Shown here: positions 19,959 to 28,295 of the stretch, piece after piece
Layout of the letters: the number at the start of each line of letters is the position of its first letter
Position numbering within the stretch: position 1 is the first letter of the stretch
DNA from: Neisseria leonii
GTDB taxonomy: Bacteria > Pseudomonadota > Gammaproteobacteria > Burkholderiales > Neisseriaceae
DNA: 64,000 bases
Assembly: GCF_028776105.2 (NCBI RefSeq)
Contig: NZ_CP145606.1
Span: 1,860,001 to 1,924,000, forward strand
Direction of reading: 5' to 3'
Notes under the pieces: generated by a model
The model's input: only the letters and a program-made list of their open reading frames with translations
What the model was told of the DNA's origin: nothing
The model's database searches: none
Made by a program: the position numbers and the translations under genes

Positions 19959-21338
19959 TCAGCGGAAACCGCCCATGCCGCCGGGGAACATGCCCTTCAT
20001 GCCTTTGGCCATGCCCATCAGTTTGCGCATATTGCCGCCGCTGAACATTTTCATCATTTTTTGCGACTGCTCGAACTGGTTGAGCATTTTATTGACTTCC
20101 TGAACCGTGGTGCCGGCGCCTGCGGCGATGCGTTTTTTGCGGCTGGCTTTAATCAGCGCGGGATTGGCGCGCTCTTTCGGCGTCATCGAATTGATGATGG
20201 CTTCTACATGCCCCATCGCTTTTTCCGCCGTGCCTTCGGGAATCTGTTTCGACAGTTGCCCCAATTCGCCCGGCATTTTCGACATCAGGCTTTCCAGGCC
20301 GCCCATATTGCGCATCTGCTGGATTTGGGCTTTGAAATCGTTCAAATCGAAACCTTTGCCTTTGCGCAGCTTTTTCGCCATCTCGGCGGCGGCTTCTTCG
20401 TCTATGCCTTTCTGAACGTCTTCCACCAGACTCAGCACATCGCCCATGCCCAAAATGCGGCCGGCGATACGGTCGGGGTGGAAGGCTTCTAGGCCGTCGA
20501 TTTTTTCGCCGACACCGATAAACTTAATCGGCTTGCCGGTAATCTGGCGCACGGACAGTGCCGCACCGCCGCGCGAATCGCCGTCCATTTTGGTCAGTAC
20601 AACGCCGGTCAGCGGCAGGGCTTCGTTAAAGGCCTGCGCGGTATTGACGGCATCTTGGCCGAGCATGGCGTCCACCACAAACAGCGTTTCCACCGGATTG
20701 ACGGCGGCGTGCAGGGCTTTGATTTCCGCCATCATGGCTTCGTCCACCGCCAGACGGCCGGCGGTATCGACCATCAGCACGTCATAGAAATGGCGTTTGG
20801 CGTGCGCCAATGCGGCCTGTGCGATTTCGACGGGCTTTTGACCGGTGTCGGCAGGGAAAAAATCCGCTTCCACCTGTTCGGACAGCAGGCGCAGCTGTTC
20901 GATGGCGGCGGGGCGGTAAACGTCGGCGGAAACGAGCAGGATTTTTTTCTTCTTGTCCTGACGGTTGAGCAGGCGCGCCAGCTTGCCCACGGTGGTGGTT
21001 TTACCCGCACCCTGCAAACCGGCCATCAGCACCACGGCGGGCGGGGCGGCCGCCAGATTCAGCGCGCTGTTTTCTTTGCCCATCAGCTCGGTCAGGGCTT
21101 CATTGACCACCGTGATAAACGTCTGTTCGGCCGTCAGGTTGTCGGCAATGGTGCGGCCGAGTGCTTTTTCTTTGACATTGGCGATAAAGTCGCGCACCAC
21201 GGGCAGGGCGACATCGGCTTCCAGCAGTGCCAGCCGCACTTCGCGCAGGGCGGGCTTGATGTTTTCTTCGTTTAATTGTGCTTGGCCGCGAATGTTTTTG
21301 AACACCGAACGGAAGCGGCCGGTTAAATTATCCAGCAT
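19959..21338 (-). CDS. ffh: Signal recognition particle protein Ffh
   Basis: The SRP GTPase that binds 4.5S RNA and signal sequences and targets inner-membrane proteins with FtsY. The 459 residues comprise the N domain, the G domain (GLQGAGKTTTVGKLA, DVYRPAAIEQL, DTAGRL, TKMDGDSRGGAALS) and the methionine-rich M domain ending MGMAKGMKGMFPGGMGG. All motifs are intact. It is divergent from the ypjD-like gene, with a perfect 15-bp palindrome in the shared upstream region. Confidence 0.98.
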   Translation of the reverse strand: MLDNLTGRFRSVFKNIRGQAQLNEENIKPALREVRLALLEADVALPVVRDFIANVKEKALGRTIADNLTAEQTFITVVNEALTELMGKENSALNLAAAPPAVVLMAGLQGAGKTTTVGKLARLLNRQDKKKKILLVSADVYRPAAIEQLRLLSEQVEADFFPADTGQKPVEIAQAALAHAKRHFYDVLMVDTAGRLAVDEAMMAEIKALHAAVNPVETLFVVDAMLGQDAVNTAQAFNEALPLTGVVLTKMDGDSRGGAALSVRQITGKPIKFIGVGEKIDGLEAFHPDRIAGRILGMGDVLSLVEDVQKGIDEEAAAEMAKKLRKGKGFDLNDFKAQIQQMRNMGGLESLMSKMPGELGQLSKQIPEGTAEKAMGHVEAIINSMTPKERANPALIKASRKKRIAAGAGTTVQEVNKMLNQFEQSQKMMKMFSGGNMRKLMGMAKGMKGMFPGGMGGFR

Positions 21339-21368
21339 GGCGGTTCCCCAGAAAGCAGGCTGCCGTGT

Positions 21369-21409
21369 CAGGCCGTCTGAATGCGCGGGAGGCGGTTTCA
21401 GACGGCCTG
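21369..21409. repeat. DUS inverted pair in the ffh upstream region
   Basis: CAGGCCGTCTGAA and its reverse complement 15 bases apart. They lie between the ffh start and its probable promoter, so they would be inside the ffh leader rather than after a gene. Confidence 0.6.
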
Positions 21410-21438
21410 AATCGTGTACACGGCAGGCAGGTTATTTG

Positions 21439-21453
21439 ATAGAATCATTCTAT
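21439..21453. promoter_or_regulatory. Palindrome between ffh and the ypjD-like gene
   Basis: ATAGAATCATTCTAT is a perfect 7-1-7 inverted repeat in the divergent intergenic region. The position fits an operator or overlapping divergent promoters. The regulator is unknown. Confidence 0.4.
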
Positions 21454-21501
21454 TTTACACGACCGGCGCAGTTGTGAATATGCGCGACAGAAAGTTTGCA
21501 G

Positions 21502-22308
21502 ATGCAACAGATTTTGCTTGTATTGGCACTGGCTTATGCCGCTTTGGGTGCGTGGGCCTGGCTGGGGCGCCGCAGGGCGGATAAGCCGTATTCGGTGCGG
21601 GGCGAGCAGTCGGTTTTGGCGCCGCTGCTGTTGCTGCACGGTGCTTTGGTACTGCTGCCGCCGTTCGGTGCGCGCGAGTTGGTGATGGGTTTCGGCTATG
21701 CGCTGTGCCTGGTGTGGTGGCTGATGCTGATGCTCTATTTCGGCGGCAGTTTTTTCTACCGTTTGAACGGTTTGCAGCTTTTATTATATCCCCTTGCAGC
21801 GGCATCGCTGGCGGCGGCGGCGTATTTTCCCGGCCGTCATGCCGCCTATCAATTGGCCAATCTGCCGTTTATGCTGCACCTGATTTCCGCACTTTTGGCA
21901 TACAGCCTGTTTGCGGTATCCGCACTCCTGGCGGTGCTGGTGTTGTGGCTGCACCGCAATCTGCGCCGCCGCCGCCATTTGCAGCAGGTTTACTGGCTGC
22001 CGCCGCTGCTGAGTCTGGAAAAAATGATGTTGCAGGGCGTGTGGGCGGGTTTTATTCTGCTGACGCTGGCAGTGGTCAGCGGAACGGTCTTTGCGGAAGA
22101 GGTTTTCAGACGGCCGTTGCAGTGGAACCATAAAACCGTTTTCGGGATTATGTCGTGGCTGATTTATGCCCTCCTGCTGCTGCGCCGCCGAATGACGGCG
22201 TGGCGCGGCAAGCGGGTGGCGGTGTGGACGATTATCGGCTTTGTGAGCCTGATGACGGCCTACATCGGCAGTAAATTTGTGTTGGAAATCCTGCTGCCTG
22301 CCGTTTGA
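21502..22308 (+). CDS. ypjD: YpjD/CcsA-like membrane protein (cytochrome c assembly family)
   Basis: A 268-residue integral membrane protein with about eight hydrophobic segments. It matches the YpjD/HemX-like branch of the cytochrome c assembly superfamily, with the conserved pattern LLSLEKMMLQGVWAGFILLTLAVVSG and a WNHKTVFGIMSWLIYALLL segment near the end. In many proteobacteria this gene sits next to ffh, as here. A role in haem handling is inferred from the family only. The ATG at 21502 follows GAAAG. Confidence 0.85.
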   Translation: MQQILLVLALAYAALGAWAWLGRRRADKPYSVRGEQSVLAPLLLLHGALVLLPPFGARELVMGFGYALCLVWWLMLMLYFGGSFFYRLNGLQLLLYPLAAASLAAAAYFPGRHAAYQLANLPFMLHLISALLAYSLFAVSALLAVLVLWLHRNLRRRRHLQQVYWLPPLLSLEKMMLQGVWAGFILLTLAVVSGTVFAEEVFRRPLQWNHKTVFGIMSWLIYALLLLRRRMTAWRGKRVAVWTIIGFVSLMTAYIGSKFVLEILLPAV

Positions 22309-22320
22309 CGGCGGGCAAGT

Positions 22321-22361
22321 CAAAACAAAACGGCTGTCTTCGCGACAGCCGTTTTGTTTTG
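22321..22361 (+). terminator. Strong Rho-independent terminator
   Basis: AAAACAAAACGGCTGTC and its complement form a long stem with a TTCGC loop, directly after the ypjD-like gene. The U-rich side arm makes it work in both directions. Confidence 0.9.
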
Positions 22362-22362
22362 C

Positions 22363-22738
22363 CGCCGACATACCGCCGACGATCAGGTGTTTCCCGGTTT
22401 CTCTGTATTTTCCTGCCTTTGTGCAACTTGGCTTGGTTCGAGCTTCTGCTCAATTTAATGTAGCCTAATGTAATGCTTTTACATAAAAGGGGCAAGGCAA
22501 ATATCTTTTGGGATTTGAATAAGGCATATTTTCTTATTTGTCTTGGGTGGTTGGGCATAAAATTCTGTATTTTTTTGTAATTTGATATTTTGTTTCCGTT
22601 GCGGCCGTCATGGCCGCCTCGTTGTAGGCCGGTGTAGTGTCGGAGGTTTTGCGTTAGCGGATGAAAAACGGCTTAGTGATTTTGGCGCTTCGGCGTATAA
22701 TGCAGCCATTTTGTGCATCTGAATTAAAGAGGGGTGTT
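22363..22738. other. AT-rich leader region upstream of pyrH
   Basis: About 375 bases without a credible gene, clearly more AT-rich than its surroundings. It holds a GCGGCC(GTCAT)GGCCGC hairpin near 22602-22618 and a consensus -10 box at 22696-22701. Confidence 0.5.
22673..22701 (+). promoter_or_regulatory. Probable pyrH promoter
   Basis: TATAAT at 22696-22701 with a weak -35 (TTAGTG) 17 bases upstream. It is 38 bases before the pyrH ATG. Confidence 0.55.
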
Positions 22739-23458
22739 ATGGGGCAGGGTGTGAAGTACAAGCGTGTGCTGCTCAAATTGTCGGGCGAGGCGCTGATGGG
22801 GAAAGATGCGTTCGGTATCAACCGTGAAACCATTATGCAGATTGTCGGCCAAGTGAAGGAAATTGTCGATTTGGGCGTGCAGGTCGGCGTGGTGGTCGGC
22901 GGCGGCAATATTTTCCGAGGTGTATCGGCGCAGGCGGGCAGTATGGATCGGGCAACTGCCGACTATATGGGCATGATGGCGACGGTCATGAACGCGCTGG
23001 CACTGAAAGATGCGTTTGAATCGCTGGGTTTGAAGGCACGCGTGCAGTCGGCGCTCTCCATGCAGCAGATTGCCGAAACTTATGCCCGTCCCAAGGCGAT
23101 TCAGTATTTGGAGGAAGGTAAAATTGTGATTTTTGCCGCCGGTACCGGCAATCCGTTCTTTACCACCGATACCGCCGCCGCCCTGCGCGGTGCGGAAATG
23201 AACTGCGATGTGATGCTCAAAGCCACTAATGTGGACGGTGTCTATACTGCCGATCCGAAGCGGGATCCGTCGGCTGTCCGCTATGAGCGCATCACGTTTG
23301 ACGAGGCTTTGGGCAAAAATCTCAAAGTCATGGATGCAACCGCATTTGCCTTGTGCCGGGAGCGCAAACTGAATATTGTGGTGTTCGGTATCGCCAAAGA
23401 GGGAGCATTGAAAAATGTGATTCTGGGCGACAGCGAGGGAACGCTGGTGCACTGCTGA
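22739..23458 (+). CDS. pyrH: Uridylate kinase
   Basis: Phosphorylates UMP to UDP. The 239 residues belong to the amino-acid-kinase fold: [26 protein letters not shown], the UMP site around [16 protein letters not shown], and [14 protein letters not shown]. The ATG at 22739 follows AAAGAGGGG; an in-frame ATG 78 bases upstream would overlap the promoter. It heads the long same-strand series into frr, uppS, cdsA and the envelope genes. Confidence 0.97.
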   Translation: MGQGVKYKRVLLKLSGEALMGKDAFGINRETIMQIVGQVKEIVDLGVQVGVVVGGGNIFRGVSAQAGSMDRATADYMGMMATVMNALALKDAFESLGLKARVQSALSMQQIAETYARPKAIQYLEEGKIVIFAAGTGNPFFTTDTAAALRGAEMNCDVMLKATNVDGVYTADPKRDPSAVRYERITFDEALGKNLKVMDATAFALCRERKLNIVVFGIAKEGALKNVILGDSEGTLVHC

Positions 23459-23549
23459 TGCCCGTTGCGCGTGGCGCGTCGGGAAAATGAAATTGAAATG
23501 CCGTTTTCAGACGGCCTCCGTTTTTGATTTTGATGAGTGAGCTGAGAAG

Positions 23550-24107
23550 ATGATAAACGATATCCAAAAAACCGCCGACGGTAAAATGCAGCGTTCGCTG
23601 GAAGTGTTGAAAGAAAATCTGGCCAAAGTGCGTACCGGGCGCGCCCATACCGGCCTGCTGGATCAGGTGGAAGTGGAGTACTGGGGCAGCAGTGTTCCGG
23701 TCAGCCAGGTGGCCAGCGTAACCCTGCTGGACGCGCGCACCATCGGCGTGAAGCCGTTTGAGAGCAATATGGCGGCCAAAGTGGAAAAAGCCATCCGGGA
23801 TTCCAACTTGGGTCTGAATCCGGCGGCTGTCGGCGATCTGATCCGCGTGCCGATGCCCATGCTGACCGAAGAGCGCCGCAAGGATTTGATTAAAGTGGTG
23901 CGCGGCGAAGTGGAAGAGGGGCGCGTATCGATCCGCAACGTGCGCCGCGATGCGAACGATCACATCAAAAAACTGTTGAAAGACAAAGAAGTGTCGGAAG
24001 ACGAGGCGCGCCGGGGAGAAGAGGCGGTGCAGAAGCTGACCGACAAATACATTGCCGAAGTAGATAAGGTGTTGGCGGCAAAAGAAGAAGATCTGATGGC
24101 GATTTGA
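23550..24107 (+). CDS. frr: Ribosome recycling factor
   Basis: Splits post-termination ribosomes together with EF-G. The 185 residues have the standard RRF pattern: helical segments with [50 protein letters not shown] and [27 protein letters not shown]. It follows pyrH, as in most proteobacteria, with a single DUS in the 90-base gap. Confidence 0.97.
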   Translation: MINDIQKTADGKMQRSLEVLKENLAKVRTGRAHTGLLDQVEVEYWGSSVPVSQVASVTLLDARTIGVKPFESNMAAKVEKAIRDSNLGLNPAAVGDLIRVPMPMLTEERRKDLIKVVRGEVEEGRVSIRNVRRDANDHIKKLLKDKEVSEDEARRGEEAVQKLTDKYIAEVDKVLAAKEEDLMAI

Positions 24108-24132
24108 GATTGCCGCTTCAAGAAAGCCAGTG

Positions 24133-24879
24133 ATGAGCAGCAGTACGCAGACCGTATTGGATTACAGTGATGTGCCGCGCCATGTCGCCGTGATTATGGA
24201 CGGCAACGGGCGGTGGGCAAAAAAACGCCTGCTGCCCCGCGCGGTGGGGCACAAGCGCGGATTGGAAGCCTTGGAGAAAGTGGCAGCGCAATGTGCGCGC
24301 CTGGGTGTGCGTTATCTGACTGTATTTGCTTTTTCCACCGAAAACTGGCGCAGGCCGTCTGAAGAAGTCAGTTTCCTGATGGGGCTGTTTTTACAGGCGC
24401 TGCAAAAACAGGTGGAAGTGATGCACCGCAACAATATGCGGCTGCGCATCATCGGCGACCGCAGCCGTTTTTCCGACAGCATTGTTGCCGGCATCGAGGC
24501 AGCCGAGCGGCTTACGGCGGGCAACAGCGGCCTGACGCTGGCGGTGGCGGCCGATTACGGCGGCCGCAGCGATATTCTGCAGGCGGTCAATAAACTGCTG
24601 GCGGCGGGAAAAGAAACCATAGGCGAAAGCGATTTGGCGGCCGAACTGGCTTTGGGTGATGCGCCTGAGCCGGATCTGTTTATCCGCACCGGCGGCGAGC
24701 AGCGCATCAGCAATTTTCTGCTGTGGCAGCTGGCCTATACCGAACTGTATTTTACCGATACGCTGTGGCCGGATTTTGACGAAACCCAATTCGATTTGGC
24801 GATTCAGTCGTTCCGCAGCCGCGAACGGCGTTTCGGCCGTACATCGGAACAGCTGCCGCCTGAGCAGCAACGGAGCTGA
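24133..24879 (+). CDS. uppS: Undecaprenyl diphosphate synthase (isoprenyl transferase)
   Basis: Elongates farnesyl diphosphate with cis-isoprene units to make the lipid carrier for peptidoglycan and LOS. It has 248 residues. VAVIMDGNGRWAKKR holds the catalytic Asp and phosphate loop. FAFSTENW, DLFIRTGGEQRISNFLLWQLAYTELYF and the C-terminal FRSRERRFG complete the motifs. The ATG at 24133 is taken in place of the overlapping GTG at 24130. An internal DUS encodes RPSEE. Confidence 0.97.
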   Translation: MSSSTQTVLDYSDVPRHVAVIMDGNGRWAKKRLLPRAVGHKRGLEALEKVAAQCARLGVRYLTVFAFSTENWRRPSEEVSFLMGLFLQALQKQVEVMHRNNMRLRIIGDRSRFSDSIVAGIEAAERLTAGNSGLTLAVAADYGGRSDILQAVNKLLAAGKETIGESDLAAELALGDAPEPDLFIRTGGEQRISNFLLWQLAYTELYFTDTLWPDFDETQFDLAIQSFRSRERRFGRTSEQLPPEQQRS

Positions 24880-24882
24880 GCC

Positions 24883-25677
24883 ATGTTGAAACAACGGATA
24901 CTGACTGCATTGTGGCTGCTGCCGTTGATGCTGGTGATGCTGTTTTGGGCGGGCGATGCCGTCTGGGCACTGTTTACCGCCCTGATTGCGCTGCTGGCCT
25001 TATGGGAGTTTGCCCGGTTGGGGCGGTTTGATGCCCGTCTGATGCGCAATTATTTGACCGCCAGTGCGGTTTTGATGTTTGCCGCTTACGGCGGCGGCTG
25101 GCATTTGCCGCAGGCGGCTTGGCTGGCCGTACTGATATTTTGGTTTGCAGTCGTGCCGTGGCGGCTGCGTCGGCAGCCGCGTTTGCGCAGCACCGAAGAA
25201 ACGTGGGTAACCGGCTGGCTGCTGGTACTGCCGTTCTGGTTCGGCTTGAACGAATTGCGGGCGCAGCAGGGGGCGTTGACTTTGCTGGCTGTAATGGGGT
25301 TGGTGTGGGTGGCCGATGTGTTTGCCTATTTTGTCGGCAAAGCATGGGGAAAAACCAAAATCGCCCCGCGCATCAGCCCCGGCAAAAGTTGGGAAGGTGC
25401 AATCGGCGGGGCGGTCTGCGTGCTGGTGTACATCACGCTGGTGCGCGCGGCCGGTTGGCCGGGTTTCGATACCGGCTGGCTGGCTGCCGCATTGGTCGCC
25501 TTGGTGCTGACGGCGGTCAGTGTGTGCGGCGATTTGCTGGAAAGCCTGTTTAAACGTCAGGCAGGCGTGAAAGACAGCAGCAATCTGCTGCCCGGCCACG
25601 GCGGCGTATTCGACCGTGTGGATTCCCTGATTGCCGTTGTCAGCGTTTATGCGGCCATTGCCGCGCTGTGCCTTTGA
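24883..25677 (+). CDS. cdsA: Phosphatidate cytidylyltransferase
   Basis: Makes CDP-diacylglycerol from phosphatidate and CTP for phospholipid synthesis, in the inner membrane. The 264 residues include seven or eight hydrophobic segments and the family signature SLFKRQAGVKDSSNLLPGHG followed by GVFDRVDSL. It starts 3 bases after uppS, so the two are translationally close and certainly cotranscribed. Confidence 0.96.
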   Translation: MLKQRILTALWLLPLMLVMLFWAGDAVWALFTALIALLALWEFARLGRFDARLMRNYLTASAVLMFAAYGGGWHLPQAAWLAVLIFWFAVVPWRLRRQPRLRSTEETWVTGWLLVLPFWFGLNELRAQQGALTLLAVMGLVWVADVFAYFVGKAWGKTKIAPRISPGKSWEGAIGGAVCVLVYITLVRAAGWPGFDTGWLAAALVALVLTAVSVCGDLLESLFKRQAGVKDSSNLLPGHGGVFDRVDSLIAVVSVYAAIAALCL

Positions 25678-25706
25678 AATCACTCCGCAGCCAATCCGGC
25701 AGCCCG

Positions 25707-25743
25707 TTTTCAGACGGCCTGATGATAAAAGGCCGTCTGAAAA
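25707..25743 (+). terminator. DUS inverted pair between cdsA and dxr
   Basis: TTTTCAGACGGCCT and its complement with a 9-base loop. It may attenuate transcription from cdsA into dxr. Confidence 0.6.
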
Positions 25744-25762
25744 CATAAAATAAAAGCAAAAT

Positions 25763-26950
25763 ATGAAACAAACCCTGACCATTTTGGGCGCAACCGGCAG
25801 CATCGGCATCAGCACGCTGGACGTGGTAGCGCGCCACCCCGGAAAATTCGACATTTTCGCCCTGACCGGCCACCGGCAGACGGCCAAGCTGGCCGAGCAG
25901 TGCGCGCGTTTTGCGCCGCAGTTTGCCGTTGTGGCCGACGCGCAGGCGGCGGCGGATTTGGCCGCACGGCTCAAAACTTTGAACGTGCGCACCGAAGTGC
26001 TGCACGGCGTGCAGGCATTGATTGATGTGGCGGCGGCAGAAGAAGTAGACGGCGTGATGGCGGCCATTGTCGGCGCGGCCGGTCTGCCGCCCACGCTGGC
26101 GGCGGCCCAAGCGGGTAAAACCGTTTATCTGGCCAACAAAGAAACGCTGGTGGTGGCCGGTGCCTTATTTATGGATACCGCGCGTGCCGCCGGTGCGGCC
26201 GTGCTGCCGGTGGACAGCGAACACAATGCGGTTTATCAGGTGCTGCCGTCGGACTTTGCCGCAGGCCGTCTGAAAGAAAGCGGCATTGCGTCGATTATTT
26301 TAACCGCATCGGGCGGGCCGTTTCTGTACACCGATGCGGCCGCGCTCGACAGCATCACGCCCGAGCAGGCGGTCAAACACCCCAACTGGCAGATGGGGCG
26401 CAAAATTTCCGTCGATTCGGCCAGTATGATGAACAAAGGCTTGGAGCTGATTGAGGCGCATTGGCTGTTCGGTGCGGCGGCGCAGGAGCTGGAAGTGGTG
26501 GTGCACCCGCAAAGCGTGATTCACAGCATGGTGCGCTATACCGACGGTTCGGTGCTGGCGCAGATGGGTACGCCCGATATGCGCACGCCGATTGCCTATT
26601 GTCTCGGCCTGCCCGAGCGGATTGAAGCCGGTGTTGCACCGTTGGATTTCGGCCGTTTGGGCGGATTGACTTTCCAAGCCCCCGATTTTGACCGTTTTCC
26701 CTGCTTGAAACTGGCATATGAGGCCATGCGTGCGGGCGGCAGTGCGCCCTGTGTGCTGAACGCCGCCAACGAAGTGGCCGTAGCCGCTTTTCTTGACGGC
26801 CGCATCCGTTTTACCGATATTGCAGGCGTGGTGGCCGAATGTCTGGCGGGCGGTTATTCAGACGGCCTCGACAGCGTGGCCGACCTGCTGGCGCAAGATG
26901 AGAAAACCCGTGCCGACGCTTGGGCGGCCGTTACCCGTTTAGGAAACTGA
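25763..26950 (+). CDS. dxr: 1-deoxy-D-xylulose 5-phosphate reductoisomerase
   Basis: Second step of the non-mevalonate isoprenoid pathway, NADPH-dependent conversion of DXP to MEP. It has 395 residues. The nucleotide fold is [27 protein letters not shown] and [12 protein letters not shown] carry substrate and metal residues, and the flexible loop is near [20 protein letters not shown]. It provides precursors for UppS just upstream. An internal DUS encodes GRLKESG. Confidence 0.97.
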   Translation: MKQTLTILGATGSIGISTLDVVARHPGKFDIFALTGHRQTAKLAEQCARFAPQFAVVADAQAAADLAARLKTLNVRTEVLHGVQALIDVAAAEEVDGVMAAIVGAAGLPPTLAAAQAGKTVYLANKETLVVAGALFMDTARAAGAAVLPVDSEHNAVYQVLPSDFAAGRLKESGIASIILTASGGPFLYTDAAALDSITPEQAVKHPNWQMGRKISVDSASMMNKGLELIEAHWLFGAAAQELEVVVHPQSVIHSMVRYTDGSVLAQMGTPDMRTPIAYCLGLPERIEAGVAPLDFGRLGGLTFQAPDFDRFPCLKLAYEAMRAGGSAPCVLNAANEVAVAAFLDGRIRFTDIAGVVAECLAGGYSDGLDSVADLLAQDEKTRADAWAAVTRLGN

Positions 26951-26951
26951 T

Positions 26952-28292
26952 TTGCTGACCCTGATTGCTTTTTTAACCGCCATTTTGCTGTTGGTGAGCC
27001 TGCACGAATTCGGCCACTATATCGTCGCGCGCTGGTGCGGCGTGAAGGTGGTGCGTTTTTCCGTGGGCTTCGGCAAGCCGTTTCTGCGCAGAAAGCGCGG
27101 CGATACGGAGTGGTGTCTGGCACCGGTTCCGCTGGGCGGTTATGTGAAGATGGTGGATACGCGCGAGGGCAATGTCGCGCCCGAAGACCTGCCTTATGCT
27201 TTCGACAAACAGCATCCGGCCAAAAAAATCGCCATCGTAGCGGCCGGTCCGCTGACCAATCTGCTGCTGGCCGTGCTGCTTTATACGGCGAGTTTTTCAC
27301 TGGGCGTTACCGAAATCCGCCCGTATGTCGGCACGGTCGAACCGGCCGGAGTGGCGGCCGGTGCGGGCTTTGCCGCCGGCGACAAAATTCGCAGCGTGAA
27401 CGGCAAAAGCGTGGCCGAATGGAGTGAAGCGCAAACCGAAATCGTGATGAATTTGGAGGCGGGGCGCGTGGAAGTGGCGGTGGAAACAGCAGCCGGCCAG
27501 CCCGCCGTGCGCGTGATCGATATTGCCGGTACGCCTGCTGCCGAAAACGTGATTAAAAACCAGGGTTTTATCGGCATGAGCCCATATAAAATCACGACTG
27601 TGCTGGCCGAAGTGGTCGAGCAGGGAGCGGCGGCCAAAGCCGGACTGCGCGCGGGCGACAAACTGGTGTCGGCCGGGGGCAGGGAAATCGGCGATTGGCG
27701 CGAATGGGTGGCACTGCTGCGGGAGAGTCCCGGCAAAAAACTGAATATCGGTTATGAACGCGGTGGCGAGCGGCTGTCTGCCGACTTGCGCCCCAATTCG
27801 GTGGAACTGCCGGACGGAACACTCATCGGGCAGGCGGGCATCCGGCCGCAGGCAGATGAAACATGGGCGGCGCAGGTTCGCCGCGAATACCGGCCGACGG
27901 TGGGCGAAGCCGTTCAGATGGGTTGGGCGCGCATGAGCAGTTATGCCGGTATGACGGTCCGGTTTTTCGGCCGTCTGATAACGGGGCAGGCTTCGCCCCG
28001 GCATATTTCCGGCCCGCTCACCATTGCCGATGTGGCCGGGCAAACCGCCGGATTGGGCGTGCAGGCTTATTTGGAGTTTTTGGCATTGGTCAGCGTGAGC
28101 CTGGGCATTTTGAATTTACTGCCCGTTCCGGTGTTGGACGGCGGACACTTGGTGTATTATACCGCCGAATGGCTGCGCGGCCGTCCGTTGAGCGAGCGCG
28201 TTCAGGCGGCCGGTATGCGCATCGGCATGATGCTGATGCTGATGCTGATGTTTCTGGCCTTTTTTAACGATATAACCCGTTTGTTTGGATAG
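26952..28292 (+). CDS. rseP: RIP zinc metalloprotease RseP
   Basis: A site-2 intramembrane protease that cleaves membrane-bound anti-sigma factors and remnant signal peptides. The 446 residues begin with a membrane segment holding the HEFGH zinc motif (residues 18-22). Two PDZ domains follow, then a C-terminal segment with [13 protein letters not shown], which gives the third zinc ligand. The start codon is TTG at 26952, one base after the dxr stop. No ATG would keep the first membrane segment. The end has a CTGATG hexamer repeat encoding Leu-Met. Confidence 0.94.
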   Translation: MLTLIAFLTAILLLVSLHEFGHYIVARWCGVKVVRFSVGFGKPFLRRKRGDTEWCLAPVPLGGYVKMVDTREGNVAPEDLPYAFDKQHPAKKIAIVAAGPLTNLLLAVLLYTASFSLGVTEIRPYVGTVEPAGVAAGAGFAAGDKIRSVNGKSVAEWSEAQTEIVMNLEAGRVEVAVETAAGQPAVRVIDIAGTPAAENVIKNQGFIGMSPYKITTVLAEVVEQGAAAKAGLRAGDKLVSAGGREIGDWREWVALLRESPGKKLNIGYERGGERLSADLRPNSVELPDGTLIGQAGIRPQADETWAAQVRREYRPTVGEAVQMGWARMSSYAGMTVRFFGRLITGQASPRHISGPLTIADVAGQTAGLGVQAYLEFLALVSVSLGILNLLPVPVLDGGHLVYYTAEWLRGRPLSERVQAAGMRIGMMLMLMLMFLAFFNDITRLFG

Positions 28293-28295
28293 TTT

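Noticed and set aside
21439..21453. Fur box between ffh and the ypjD-like gene
   Set aside because: The 7-1-7 symmetry is right but the bases do not match the Fur consensus (TGATAAT-N-ATTATCA).
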